Source: Jatrophihabitans sp.
GTDB taxonomy: Bacteria > Actinomycetota > Actinomycetes > Mycobacteriales > Jatrophihabitantaceae
Assembly: GCA_036389035.1 (NCBI GenBank)
Contig: DASVQQ010000040.1
Coordinates: forward strand, 1-64,000
DNA: 64,000 bases
Direction of reading: 5' to 3'
The notes beneath the pieces were generated by a model that was not told the origin of the DNA, searched no databases, and saw only the letters and a program-made list of their open reading frames with translations. Below, in pieces: positions 1 to 8,881 of this stretch. A program made the position numbers and the translations under genes. The first letter of the stretch is position 1. Each line of letters starts with the position of its first letter.

Positions 1-774
1 GTCGTGGTGGCGGTGTTCGGCCTGGCGATCGGGTCATTTCTCAACGTCGTGATCTACCGGGTGCCCAACGGCCAATCGCTGATCATGCCGGCCTCGCACT
101 GCCCGCGCTGCGACACCCCGATTCGCAACCGGCACAATGTGCCGGTCCTGGGCTGGCTGGCGCTACGAGGCCGCTGCGCCGACTGCGCGGCGCCGATCAG
201 CGTCCGGTACCCGCTCGTCGAGGCGGCCACCGGGGTGGCGTTCGTGCTGGTGACCTGGCGGTTGCACTCCCTGGACCGGCTGCCCGGACTGCCGGCCTGG
301 CTCTACTTCACCTCGATCGCGATAGCGCTGGCGGCCATCGACCTCGACTGTCACCGGCTGCCCAACGCCATCGTGCTTCCGTCCTACCCGGTGCTGGCGC
401 TGTTGCTGGCCGGGCCGGCGCTGTGGCAGCAGGACTACCCGGCGCTGCTGCGGACGGCGATCGGGGCCGCGGCACTGTTCGGCGGCTACTTCGCGCTGGC
501 GCTGGCCTATCCCAAGGGGATGGGCTTCGGCGACGTCAAGCTGGCCGGGCTGATCGGCGGCATGCTCGGCTGGCTGAGCTATTCGGCTTTGCTGGTAGGG
601 GCATTCGCTGCCTTCGTGCTGGGCGGGGTGGCTGGCATCGCGGTGATCGCGAGCAGGCGTGGCACCGGAAAGACGCCGTTGCCGTTCGGCCCCTTCATGC
701 TCGCGGCGGCGGCGCTGGCGCTGTGGCTGGCCCAGCCGATCCTCGACAGCTACCTCGACCTCACCGGGCTCTGA
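1..774 (+). CDS. Prepilin peptidase (A24 family), 5' end cut by window edge
   Basis: Integral membrane aspartic protease that cleaves, and in many homologues N-methylates, type IV prepilins. The reading frame is open to the left edge, and the family normally has several more N-terminal residues, so the true start is probably outside. Visible family marks are GSFLNVVIYR at the N-terminus, two CxxC pairs (C33/C36 and C58/C61) of the zinc-binding cytoplasmic loop, and the two catalytic Asp regions, in AAIDLDCHRLPN and GMGFGDVK. About seven hydrophobic segments follow. It lies directly upstream of pilM, pilN and pilO, so it should process the pilins of that system. Confidence 0.93.
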   Translation, partial: VVVAVFGLAIGSFLNVVIYRVPNGQSLIMPASHCPRCDTPIRNRHNVPVLGWLALRGRCADCAAPISVRYPLVEAATGVAFVLVTWRLHSLDRLPGLPAWLYFTSIAIALAAIDLDCHRLPNAIVLPSYPVLALLLAGPALWQQDYPALLRTAIGAAALFGGYFALALAYPKGMGFGDVKLAGLIGGMLGWLSYSALLVGAFAAFVLGGVAGIAVIASRRGTGKTPLPFGPFMLAAAALALWLAQPILDSYLDLTGL

Positions 775-820
775 ACCAGCCCGCTCTCTCACCCCGCGCT
801 GCCATTCTCCAGGAGAAGCG

Positions 821-1903
821 ATGAAACACCGCCAGATCTGCAACCCCAAAATCGGAATCGTCAATCCGGACGGTCACGCCATCGGCGTCGACATCGGCGC
901 CACCTCGGTGCGCGCGGCGATCCTGTCGCACGGCACCACCGACGGCCGGCCCTCGGTCAGCGTGCACGGCTGCGGCCATGTCGAGCTGCCGCCCGGCGCC
1001 GTTCTCAACGGGGTGGTCTGCGATCAGAACGCGGTGACCGCCGCGCTGAAGCAGCTGTGGTCGAAGAACCACTTCGAATGCAAGAACGTGATCCTCGGCA
1101 TCACCAACCAGCAGACCGTGGTCCGCGACCTCCCGATGCCCGAGCTCCCCCACGACCAGCTGGTCAAGGCGCTGCCCTACCAGGCCCGCGAGGTGGTGCC
1201 GTTGCCCCTGGACCAGGCGCTGATCGACTGGCTGCCACTCGGCAACGCCGACCCGGCCACCGGCATGGTGCCCGGCCTGCTGATCGCCACCCCGCGCTCG
1301 CCGGTGCTCGCCGCCGTGCAGGCGATCGAGAACGCCGGGCTGCAGGTCGCCCGGGTCGACCTGTCCTCCTTCGCCGCGCTGCGCGCCATCGCCGATGAGC
1401 ACCACGGCGTCGAGGCGGTCATCGACATCGGCGCCCACATGACCGACATCATCATCCACAACAACGGGGTGCCCAAGGTGGTTCGCGCGGTCGCCCGTGG
1501 CGGCCAGGAGCTCACCGACCGGCTCGTCGACCGGGTCGGCCTGGACCTGATGCAGGCCGAGGCCGCCAAGCGGCTGCAGGGCCTGCACGCCACCAACCGC
1601 ACCTTCATCGACGCGCTGAACGAGGGAATCCGGCCGCTGCTGGCCGAGATCCGCGGCTCCATCCACTACTTCGGGACGACCCAGACCAGCGCGCCGGTCG
1701 AGCGGCTCTCGCTCACCGGCGGCGGAGCGGCACTGCCCGGCCTGGCCGAGCTGATCGGCGATCACCTGTCGATACCAGCCAACGTGATCGCACCCATGCA
1801 GCACGTGCGCAACCGGTTGGCATCGAAAGAACTTCAGAACGAGGACGCGGAGCTGTCAGCCACCGCGGTGTCGGTAGGACTGGCGATGGGAGCAGCGGCA
1901 TGA
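821..1903 (+). CDS. pilM: Type IV pilus assembly protein PilM, actin-like ATPase
   Basis: Cytoplasmic actin-fold ATP-binding protein that docks on the PilN N-terminus to form the inner-membrane alignment platform. The start at 821 follows AGGAGAAGCG and gives 360 residues, the usual PilM size. Actin/HSP70-type nucleotide motifs are visible: VDIGATS near residue 23, VIDIGAHMTD near residue 200, and LTGGGAALPG near residue 305. The stop overlaps the pilN start by 4 bp (ATGA), indicating translational coupling. As expected for an organism without an outer membrane, no pilP or pilQ follows. Confidence 0.93.
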   Translation: MKHRQICNPKIGIVNPDGHAIGVDIGATSVRAAILSHGTTDGRPSVSVHGCGHVELPPGAVLNGVVCDQNAVTAALKQLWSKNHFECKNVILGITNQQTVVRDLPMPELPHDQLVKALPYQAREVVPLPLDQALIDWLPLGNADPATGMVPGLLIATPRSPVLAAVQAIENAGLQVARVDLSSFAALRAIADEHHGVEAVIDIGAHMTDIIIHNNGVPKVVRAVARGGQELTDRLVDRVGLDLMQAEAAKRLQGLHATNRTFIDALNEGIRPLLAEIRGSIHYFGTTQTSAPVERLSLTGGGAALPGLAELIGDHLSIPANVIAPMQHVRNRLASKELQNEDAELSATAVSVGLAMGAAA

Positions 1904-2595
1904 CCACCATGCAGCCACGTGAACTGTGGAGCACGATGCCGGGTTGGGGCATCGTCGCCAACCTCATTCCGCCCGAGGTGTTGCAGGCTCGGCGGGTCAA
2001 GGCCGTCCGCAAGCTGGTGGCCTACCTGCTGTGCGTGCTGGTGCTGCTCGCCGGCATCGGGTACGGCTTCGCCTTCTACCAAAGCCAGCAGGCTGCCGAG
2101 ACGCTGGCTGCCGAGCAGAGCCGGACGTCGCAGTTGCTGATCCAGCAGAAGCGCTACGCCGATGTCACGCTGCTGCAGACAAGCGTGGCGGGCGTGCGCA
2201 CCGAGCTGTCCCAGCTGCTCAGCAGCGACGTCGACGCGTCGGCGCTGATCACCTCGGTCCTCAAGCAACTTCCGGCCGGCGCCACCGTGAGCCAGCTGGC
2301 GGTGACCATGTCGCCTCCGGCGGGCCAGCAGGCCAAGGTCAACCCGGCTTCGGGCACCGGCTCCCTGGACACCTCCGGACGCGCACACATCGGCCTGATG
2401 ACCGTCACCGGCCAGGCGTTGCGGGTCTCGGACGTGTCCACGCTGGTGGACCGGCTGGGCGCCCTGCCCGGCTTCATCGACCCGTATCCGACGGCCAACA
2501 CGACGAACGACAAAGGCACCCTGTTCACGGTCCAGTTCACGATCGATGACCGGCTGTTCTCCCACCGCTACGACGTCAAAACCGGAGGCAAGTGA
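1900..2595 (+). CDS. pilN: Type IV pilus assembly protein PilN
   Basis: Bitopic inner-membrane protein of the PilMNO platform, 231 residues. A short cytoplasmic N-terminus comes first (the PilM-binding side in known systems). One transmembrane helix follows at about residues 37-58, then a Gln-rich coiled-coil-like stretch and a ferredoxin-like periplasmic-type domain. It is coupled to pilM by ATGA, and its stop overlaps the pilO ATG by one base (TGATG). The call rests on position and architecture, because sequence conservation in this family is low. Confidence 0.85.
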   Translation: MTTMQPRELWSTMPGWGIVANLIPPEVLQARRVKAVRKLVAYLLCVLVLLAGIGYGFAFYQSQQAAETLAAEQSRTSQLLIQQKRYADVTLLQTSVAGVRTELSQLLSSDVDASALITSVLKQLPAGATVSQLAVTMSPPAGQQAKVNPASGTGSLDTSGRAHIGLMTVTGQALRVSDVSTLVDRLGALPGFIDPYPTANTTNDKGTLFTVQFTIDDRLFSHRYDVKTGGK

Positions 2596-3299
2596 TGAGC
2601 GGCGCCAAGGGCGATCGGCTGTGGATGGCAGGTGGTGGGGTCGCCGGAGTGGTGATCGCGGCGCTGGCCTGGTTCATGGTGGTCAGCCCGGAGCTGTCCA
2701 ACGCTTCCTCGCTGGACGAGCAGACCATCGCGGCCCAGACCCAGAACATCAGCCTGCAGTCCAAGATCCACCGCTTGCAGGCTGACAACGCCAACATGGA
2801 CGCCCTGGTCAACTCCCTGCGGCAGGCGCGGACCGCCCTTCCGGTGAACAGCAGCCTGGCCGAGTTCACCCGCCAGCTGACCGGCTACGCAAGCCAGCAC
2901 GGGGTGAGCATCAGCGGGATCACCGCGGGTGAGCCGATGGCACTGACATCGGCGGTGCCCGCGGCTGGAGCCGCGGCTGCCGCTCCGGCGGCGCCGGTGG
3001 CTGGATCGGCGGCTGTTCCACTGACGGGTGTCAGCACCGCCTCGGCGGCCGGCCGGACCTACGCCCTGCCGCTCACCGTGGTCGTCAAGGGATCGGCGGC
3101 CAATGACCTGAACTTCCTGGCGGCCCTGCAGGGTCCCGGCAAGCGGGCCGCGCTGGTCACCGGAACGCAGCTGACCGGCGACACCGTCAAGCGGGGCGCT
3201 GTCATGCAGCTGACCGTTCAACTGCAGCTCTTCGTCACCCCGCAGTCGTCGAGCCCGGTGGACGAGCTGCTGCGGCGGCTGTCCGAGACCCCCAAGTAG
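2595..3299 (+). CDS. pilO: Type IV pilus assembly protein PilO
   Basis: Partner of PilN, with the same layout: an N-terminal transmembrane helix (about residues 12-32), a coiled coil with the pattern LQSKIHRLQADN, and a C-terminal fold, 234 residues in all. An in-frame GTG at 2592 is possible, but the ATG at 2595 has GGAGG at 2584-2588 with normal spacing. An Ala/Pro-rich linker (AAGAAAAAPAAPVAGS) near residue 120 is a local expansion. This is the last gene of the operon; its TAG stop is the first copy of a tandem repeat array. Confidence 0.85.
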   Translation: MSGAKGDRLWMAGGGVAGVVIAALAWFMVVSPELSNASSLDEQTIAAQTQNISLQSKIHRLQADNANMDALVNSLRQARTALPVNSSLAEFTRQLTGYASQHGVSISGITAGEPMALTSAVPAAGAAAAAPAAPVAGSAAVPLTGVSTASAAGRTYALPLTVVVKGSAANDLNFLAALQGPGKRAALVTGTQLTGDTVKRGAVMQLTVQLQLFVTPQSSSPVDELLRRLSETPK

Positions 3300-3408
3300 C
3301 GCTGGGGCACCTCAGTAGCGCTAGGGCACCCAGTAGCGCTGGGCACCCGAGTAACGCTGGACCGCCCAAGTAGCGCTGGGCACCTGAGAAGCGCGGGGAC
3401 ACCCGGCA
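3295..3408. repeat. Six-unit tandem repeat beginning at the pilO stop
   Basis: Units of 18-19 bp with consensus AGTAGCGCTGGGCACC start at 3295, 3314, 3332, 3350, 3369 and 3387. The first unit contains the pilO TAG stop (3297-3299), and most later units keep TAG or TAA in the same place. Confidence 0.9.
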
Positions 3409-3423
3409 GGCAGACCACACACA

Positions 3424-3462
3424 GAAGGGCTCGGCGAGGATGCGCCCTCGCCGAGCCCTTCT
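3424..3462. terminator. Bidirectional Rho-independent terminator
   Basis: Near-perfect inverted repeat with arms 3424-3439 (AGAAGGGCTCGGCGAGG type) and 3446-3462, and a loop of about 6 nt. It is flanked by AGAA and TTCTT. It lies between the convergent pilO and the secreted nuclease gene, so it can serve both strands. Confidence 0.85.
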
Positions 3463-3463
3463 T

Positions 3464-3514
3464 GCTGTGGAGCCGGTCTCGCTATGGAGCCCGTCTTGCT
3501 ATGGAGCCGGTCTT
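3464..3514. repeat. Three 17-bp tandem repeats
   Basis: Units 3464-3480, 3481-3497 and 3498-3514 with consensus GCTATGGAGCCGGTCTT. They lie just beyond the terminator and before the minus-strand nuclease stop, whose surroundings (TGGAGCTA) resemble part of the unit. Confidence 0.85.
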
Positions 3515-3527
3515 GCCGGGGGTGGAG

Positions 3528-6500
3528 CTACGCCACGTTCACCGTGAGCGTCGGGCTGGTCGAGCCCAGGTGGTTGGCGGTGTCGGTCGGAGTGAACACC
3601 GCCCGCACCTGCACCCGCTCCTTCGGAGCCGGAACGGTGACCGTGGCGCGGCCGTCCGCTCCGACCTGCGCCTGTGCGACGACCACACCCTTGAGGTAGA
3701 AGGCAACGGTGCCGACGGCCGGCTTGCCGGTGTTCAGCGAGACGGTGGCCGTCATCTGGATCTCGTACTTGCCCTTGCTCTTCAGCACCTTCGCGGTGAG
3801 GCCGGTCGTGGAGACCGCCTTGTTCACCGTGAACTGCAGGGCCTGCGACGTCGAGCCGGTCACCGTTGCCGCCGACGGCACGAACGTGGCGGTGAACTGG
3901 TAGGTCCCCGCCGCGGCCGTGGCCGACAGCTGGTGGCTGGCCTGACCCGAGCTCACCGCAACGGTGGCCAGCACCGTGCCGTCAGCGGCCTCGAAGCGCA
4001 CCGAGCCGCTGGGCTCCGCGCCGTCGCTCTGGGCAACGGTCGCCGTGAGCGTGGCCGGGGTGCTGGTGCCGTAGGTCTGGGACGTGGCCGAAGCGGTCAG
4101 CGTGGTCGTGGTGCTCACCAGCTGAGCGACCGTGATCGGCACCGTGGTGGTGGTGCCGGTCTGCGCTCCCTTGACCGTCAGGTTCTGCTGCCCGGCCGGC
4201 ACGCCGGCGGGAAGGGTGAAGCTGACGGACGCGGTCCCGTACTCGTCGGTCACCGTCGTGCCGATCGCGTTGTTCACCGCGAACGATCCCAGGGCGGTGT
4301 CGCCCAGGCTCACGTCCACCGCGGTGTCCTTGCGGTCGGCCGGGGTGCTGTAGGCCAGCGACGACAGGTCGAAGTTGACCTGGTCACCCGGGTAGTAGGA
4401 CGCCGGGGCGCCGGCCGGGAACATCACACCTACGGAGCGCTGGGTGTAGTCCGGCGAGACCGGGGTGTGGGTGTCCATGTAGTCGACCATGGCCTGCAGG
4501 TCGGTCTGCCCGGTGTCCTTCTTGTTGGCGCCCTGTGCGAACACCCCGAAGTTGTCACCACCGGCCGCGAGGAACGAGTTGACCGTGACGGAGTAGCTGG
4601 CCGCCGGGTCGATCGCGGTGCCGTTGAGCCACATGGCGGTGATCCGGCTGCCGGCCGCCGCCCGCGGGTCGTAGGTGTAGGTGAAGCCCTCGGAGATGCC
4701 GAGCCGCAGGAACGGCCGGGCTGAGCCCGCCGGCTGCCACTGCTGCTCGAGCGCCGTCTTGAGTTGCGCACCCGTCAGCTTCAGGTTGACCAGCGTGTTC
4801 GCGAACGGCTGGACGTTGGCCGCCTGCCGGTAGGTCAGCGTGTTCGGGTAGGTCGAGCTGCTGCCGACCATGTCCGCCCGCAGGCCGCCCGGGTTCATGA
4901 AGGCGATCTGGGCAGCGCCGGTGTTCGCGCCCTCGGTGGCAGTCTGCTGCACCTCGGCGACCAGGTTGCCCAGGGTGGACTCGCCGCCCCGGTTCTCCGC
5001 GCCCGTGGAGAGCTTGGCGCGGTTGAACGGACCCGTGAGCTCGCCCAGCGGCTCGGCGCCGCGGACGGCGGCGTCAGCCACTGCCTTGTCAACGATGGCC
5101 TTGGTCGGAGCGTCGGTCGGGTAGGCCGGCGTCTTCACCAGCGGCAGGATGTTCTGCTGCAGCCCGGTGACGTCACCGCTCTCGGAGTCCACCGTGAACA
5201 GCAGCTGGTTGAGGTTGTAGCCGTACTGACCGGCCGAGACCACCGGACGGGTGGTCACCGCGCGACCCTCGTTGACCCAGCCGGGAACCGTGACCGAGTG
5301 GTTGTAGGCCAGGTGGGTGTGACCGGACACGATCGCGTCGACGTTGTCGTTCACGCCGGTGACGATCTTGCCGAAGTCGGTGGCCGGGTTGGTGGCCGAG
5401 GACAGCGCGGTGGTCTCGGCGCCCTCGTGGACCAGCAGCACCACGATCTCGGCGCCGGCGGCCTTGAGCTCGTTGGCGTGCCGGTTGGCAGCGACCACCG
5501 GGGACTCGATCTCCAGGCCGGCGATGCCGTCCGGCGAGACCAGCTCGCTGAGGTGGTCGGTGACCGCGCCGACGAAGCCGACCTGAACACCGTCGAAGTC
5601 CTGGATCCAGGTCTCGGGCAGTGCCGCCGAGTGGTCGTCGGCGTGCCGCACGTTGGCGCCCAGGTACTCCCATGCGGCGCCGCCGTAGGGGTTGGTCTCG
5701 GCGTTGTACGGAGCCATCACCCGGTTGATCAGGTCGTCATAGCCCTGGTCGAACTCGTGGTTGCCCACCGCCGAGACCTCGAGGCCCGCCTCGTTCAGCG
5801 CGTCGATCGTCGGCTTGTCCTGGGCGATGAAGGACTCGAAGGTGGACGCGCCGATCAGATCACCGGCAGCGGCGAACACCGTGTCGGGGTACTGGGTCCG
5901 CAACTGCTTGACCGCACCGGCCAGCACAGCTGCCCCGGCCTCGATGCCCGAGGCCTGGATGCGGCCGTGGAAGTCGTTGATGCCGAGCACCTGCACGGTC
6001 TTGGCGGGCGAGCTCGCGGTCAGCCCCACGACCACCGGGTCGTGGTCAGAGGAACGGTAGGCGTCCGGGACGTGGAAGTCGGTGCCGTGGTAGTTCCAGC
6101 GGCTGTACTCCAGCGCCAGCGACTCACCGGAGTTGATGTTCCAGACATCGGCGCCGGTGGTGCGCTTCAACGCGTCGGCGTTGACCAGGACGTGGTCCAG
6201 CGAGCCGGCCAGCCCCGAGAAGGAGTAGGAGTACTCGCCGTGGCCGAAGTGCTGCTCGACGTTGGTGTAACCGGCCGCGCTCAGGACGTCGAGCGGGTCT
6301 TCCTTGGCGTAGGCGTTGAAGTCACCGGCCAGCATCACGGCCTTGGTGCCGGTGGCCGGCAGCACGGTCGGGATCCAGTCACGCAGCGCGGTGGCCTGGC
6401 GGACCCGCGACTCGTTGGAGGCGCCCTGCCCGTCGCCGGTGTCGGCGTCACCCGGCCACGGACCGGCCGAGCCCTTGGACTTGAAGTGGTTGACGACGAA

Positions 6501-8534
6501 CAGGAACTTGCCGCCGCCGGCCACCGGGGAGAAGACCTGGGCCACCGGCTCGCGGGCGTTGTCGAACGCCTCGCCGGCGGAGCTGGCGGTGCCCAGGGCG
6601 CGCGCGTCGCCGACCCGGGTCACAGCTGCCGGCTTGTAGATGATGGCGTTGGTGATGAAGTCCATCTCGGCCACCGGCGGCAGCTCCGCCGAGGACGGGT
6701 TGGCTGCCCAGGTGCCGGCGCCGGCGTCGGCGTTCAGCGCGGCCACCAGGGTGTTGGTCGCCTCGTCGGGAGTCTCGCCCAGGCGGGCTGAGTTCTCGAT
6801 CTCCATCAGGCCGACCACGTCGGCGTCCAGGGCGTTGATGGCCTTGACGATCTTGACCTGCTGGCGGGCGAGGTCTTCGGAATCCCAGGCGCCGCGCTGG
6901 TCACAGCCGCCGTTGACAGTGGCGCCGTTGCCGTCGCGGTCCTTGAACGAGGTGCACGAGGCGTCGTCGGTGCCGAGGGTGGTGAAGTAGTTCAGCACGT
7001 TGAACGAGGCGATCTTGAGGTCGGCGTTGCCGATCAGGGCCTCGTCGGGCGCGGCGGTGCGGGTGTTGGCGAAGCTGGCCGGGGAGTTCGCGTTGGCCGG
7101 GCCGGTGACGGTGGTGGTGGGCTGGAACTTCCATGCGCTGTTGCGCCAGTCGACGATCACGTCGCTGGTGAAGGTGGCGGGCGCGCCCACCCGGACCGGA
7201 GCGGACTGCGAGACGTAGGGCGGGGTCAGCGCGCCGTTGACGAGCACTCCGCCGCTGGTGGCCAGGAAGTTGGTGGTGGAGCCGTCGTCCAGGGTGACGC
7301 GGCGAGCGGCGTTGTCGGCCTCGACGGCGCTGGCGGCTGCCGGGCCGGGCTCTTCGACCTCGGTCCGCTGCATCAGCGGCTTGGTGCCCGAGGCCAGGCC
7401 GACCTCACCGAACTGGTTGGTGGTGAAGGTGTTGGTGACGGTGTAGGCGCCGGTCGGGCGGTAGAGCATGCCCTCGAGCGACTCGCGCGCGGCGTTGGTG
7501 GTGGGCCAGCCCGAGGTGGTGGCGGCGGTCACGCCCGCGGGCGGGTCGGCCAGGTCCACCACGTCAGCGGCGGCGACGGTCAGCTGGGTCATCCCGAAGA
7601 ACTCGGTGACCCCGCCGGTGACCTGGACGTAGTTGCCGATCTCGATGGCCGCGGGGAAGGCGCCGGTGGACTGGAAGACGAAGATGCCGTCCGAGGTGGT
7701 GTCGGTGGCCGGGTCGACCGGTCCGCCGGTGCCGGGGGTCTGGATGTAGTAGCCCCGGAACCCGCCGGTCGGGTAGGCCGCGGTGACGATGCCCTTGGTG
7801 GTGACGGTGCTGCCCGCCAGCGGCGACTCGGCTCCCGGGCCCTGGATCTCGGCGATGGTCTTCTCGACCGTCGGGTCCGGCGGCGGGGTGACGGTGGTGC
7901 AGGCGGTGCCGCAGGCAACCGGGCTCGGCGCGCCGGCGGCGAAGTCCGCGGCGTTGTTCGCGGTGTTGTCGTGGGCGGCGTTGCGCGAGACGGCGTTGGT
8001 GTTGCTCGGCGCGGGCGTGGGGCCGGTGCCGGCGAAGTCGTTGGCGGTGGTTCCGTAGCCGACGAAGTCGACGACGGCGGCGCTGCCGTCGCAGTCGGCG
8101 CCGCAGGTCAGCGCCCCGGTGGTGTTGACGAGGGCGACCTTGCCGGCCGTGCCACCCATCGCGATGGTGCCGGTGACGTCGGAGGGCACGTCGGTGGTGC
8201 CGCCGGCGCCCTGGGCCTCGCGCACCACGTAGTGGCTGCCGGCCGGCAACGTGCCGGTCAGCGGCGTGGTCGCCCATGAGGTGCCGGTGGCCGAGGCGTA
8301 CTGGACCGACCAGCCGGCCAGGCTCACCGCCGCGTTGCTCTTGTTGTAAAGCTCGATGAAGTCCTGCTTGTAGGTCGCGCCGGCGTTGCCGCCGCCGCCG
8401 TACACCTCGTTGATGACAACGGGTGCGCCAGGGCTGACTCCGGCCCAGGCCGAGGTCGGCACTGCCATCCAGGCGCCGGCCACCAGGGCCGTGCTGGTGA
8501 GTCCACTGATCAAAGCTTTACCGCGTGCGCGCAT
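3528..8534 (-). CDS. Secreted ExeM/NucH-type nuclease fused to 5'-nucleotidase
   Basis: Multidomain extracellular phosphate scavenger of 1668 residues. A signal peptide (cleavage after AWA, residue 31) precedes a lamin-tail domain with VINEVYGGGG (about 35-160). An OB-like ExeM-type region follows (about 220-480). The endonuclease/exonuclease/phosphatase domain starts at KIASFNVLNYF near 505, with GDFNAY and SSDHDPVV. A calcineurin-like 5'-nucleotidase domain runs from GINDFHGR near 846 to SGHTHLAYNH near 1065. The 5'-nucleotidase C-terminal domain holds MNPGGLRADM near 1212, and Ig-like repeats run from about 1470 to the end. No sortase motif or membrane anchor is seen. Expected outcome is DNA to nucleotides to nucleosides plus phosphate, which fits the PHO-box-like promoter. 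Confidence 0.92.
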   Translation of the reverse strand: MRARGKALISGLTSTALVAGAWMAVPTSAWAGVSPGAPVVINEVYGGGGNAGATYKQDFIELYNKSNAAVSLAGWSVQYASATGTSWATTPLTGTLPAGSHYVVREAQGAGGTTDVPSDVTGTIAMGGTAGKVALVNTTGALTCGADCDGSAAVVDFVGYGTTANDFAGTGPTPAPSNTNAVSRNAAHDNTANNAADFAAGAPSPVACGTACTTVTPPPDPTVEKTIAEIQGPGAESPLAGSTVTTKGIVTAAYPTGGFRGYYIQTPGTGGPVDPATDTTSDGIFVFQSTGAFPAAIEIGNYVQVTGGVTEFFGMTQLTVAAADVVDLADPPAGVTAATTSGWPTTNAARESLEGMLYRPTGAYTVTNTFTTNQFGEVGLASGTKPLMQRTEVEEPGPAAASAVEADNAARRVTLDDGSTTNFLATSGGVLVNGALTPPYVSQSAPVRVGAPATFTSDVIVDWRNSAWKFQPTTTVTGPANANSPASFANTRTAAPDEALIGNADLKIASFNVLNYFTTLGTDDASCTSFKDRDGNGATVNGGCDQRGAWDSEDLARQQVKIVKAINALDADVVGLMEIENSARLGETPDEATNTLVAALNADAGAGTWAANPSSAELPPVAEMDFITNAIIYKPAAVTRVGDARALGTASSAGEAFDNAREPVAQVFSPVAGGGKFLFVVNHFKSKGSAGPWPGDADTGDGQGASNESRVRQATALRDWIPTVLPATGTKAVMLAGDFNAYAKEDPLDVLSAAGYTNVEQHFGHGEYSYSFSGLAGSLDHVLVNADALKRTTGADVWNINSGESLALEYSRWNYHGTDFHVPDAYRSSDHDPVVVGLTASSPAKTVQVLGINDFHGRIQASGIEAGAAVLAGAVKQLRTQYPDTVFAAAGDLIGASTFESFIAQDKPTIDALNEAGLEVSAVGNHEFDQGYDDLINRVMAPYNAETNPYGGAAWEYLGANVRHADDHSAALPETWIQDFDGVQVGFVGAVTDHLSELVSPDGIAGLEIESPVVAANRHANELKAAGAEIVVLLVHEGAETTALSSATNPATDFGKIVTGVNDNVDAIVSGHTHLAYNHSVTVPGWVNEGRAVTTRPVVSAGQYGYNLNQLLFTVDSESGDVTGLQQNILPLVKTPAYPTDAPTKAIVDKAVADAAVRGAEPLGELTGPFNRAKLSTGAENRGGESTLGNLVAEVQQTATEGANTGAAQIAFMNPGGLRADMVGSSSTYPNTLTYRQAANVQPFANTLVNLKLTGAQLKTALEQQWQPAGSARPFLRLGISEGFTYTYDPRAAAGSRITAMWLNGTAIDPAASYSVTVNSFLAAGGDNFGVFAQGANKKDTGQTDLQAMVDYMDTHTPVSPDYTQRSVGVMFPAGAPASYYPGDQVNFDLSSLAYSTPADRKDTAVDVSLGDTALGSFAVNNAIGTTVTDEYGTASVSFTLPAGVPAGQQNLTVKGAQTGTTTTVPITVAQLVSTTTTLTASATSQTYGTSTPATLTATVAQSDGAEPSGSVRFEAADGTVLATVAVSSGQASHQLSATAAAGTYQFTATFVPSAATVTGSTSQALQFTVNKAVSTTGLTAKVLKSKGKYEIQMTATVSLNTGKPAVGTVAFYLKGVVVAQAQVGADGRATVTVPAPKERVQVRAVFTPTDTANHLGSTSPTLTVNVA

Positions 8535-8583
8535 GCACTATCTCCGTGTCAGGACAAGGGAGGACGGCAGACACAAAGATGGC

Positions 8584-8616
8584 TGCCGGTAAATTTCGGA
8601 TACAGGAACGGTAAAC
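8584..8616 (-). promoter_or_regulatory. Candidate PHO box (PhoP operator), three 11-bp direct repeats
   Basis: On the minus strand three adjacent 11-mers read GTTTACCGTTC, CTGTATCCGAA and ATTTACCGGCA. They share T2, T4, A5 and C7, close to the actinobacterial PHO-box unit GTTCACC with 11-bp periodicity. The block ends 50 bp upstream of the nuclease/5'-nucleotidase start. Found by eye; no matrix score was computed. Confidence 0.6.
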
Positions 8617-8822
8617 GACGGGCGAGGCTTCGTATACCCCTGGAACCCGCAAGAAACCCGCAAGTTTTTGAGAAAAGCTGAGCGCTCAGCGCGGTGTTTA
8701 GGGGTTTTTACCGATGTATAGCGCTAGTTGATAACGCAGAGTCAGCATTGTGTTAGCTCAGTGTGATAACAGCTCCTTATGAATTGCCTCACAAATAGCC
8801 GCCGTATGATGCCGAAGGAATA

Positions 8823-8853
8823 GTTGAATGCTCAACATCGCTGTGTAGAGCAT
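8823..8853 (+). promoter_or_regulatory. Overlapping inverted repeats, possible operator of the VOC gene
   Basis: GTTGA (8823-8827) pairs with TCAAC (8832-8836), and ATGCTC (8828-8833) pairs with GAGCAT (8848-8853). They lie just ahead of the AGGAGG ribosome-binding site of the VOC gene. The regulator is unknown. Confidence 0.35.
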
Positions 8854-8881
8854 CATTGACACCACCGATCAGGAGGCCGCC

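Larger units (their letters stand above)
8535..8881. promoter_or_regulatory. Divergent intergenic region, nuclease and VOC gene
   Basis: AT-richer than the surroundings and with no gene. Besides the PHO-box-like block it holds two adjacent 11-bp direct repeats (AACCCGCAAGA/T, 8644-8665) and a perfect 14-bp palindrome GCTGAGCGCTCAGC (8677-8690). It also holds TAGCGCTA (8719-8726) and overlapping inverted repeats near 8823-8853. No confident -10/-35 pair was assigned. Confidence 0.6.

Noticed and set aside
3295-3514. Possible CRISPR array near 3.3 kb
   Set aside because: Units are directly tandem without spacers and contain a stop codon of the neighbouring gene; no cas genes are present.
4764-6791. 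675-residue frame on the plus strand opposite the nuclease
   Set aside because: It is antisense to a gene with clear domains, and its composition (Arg, Gly, Val and Asp runs) is typical of a shadow frame in GC-rich DNA.
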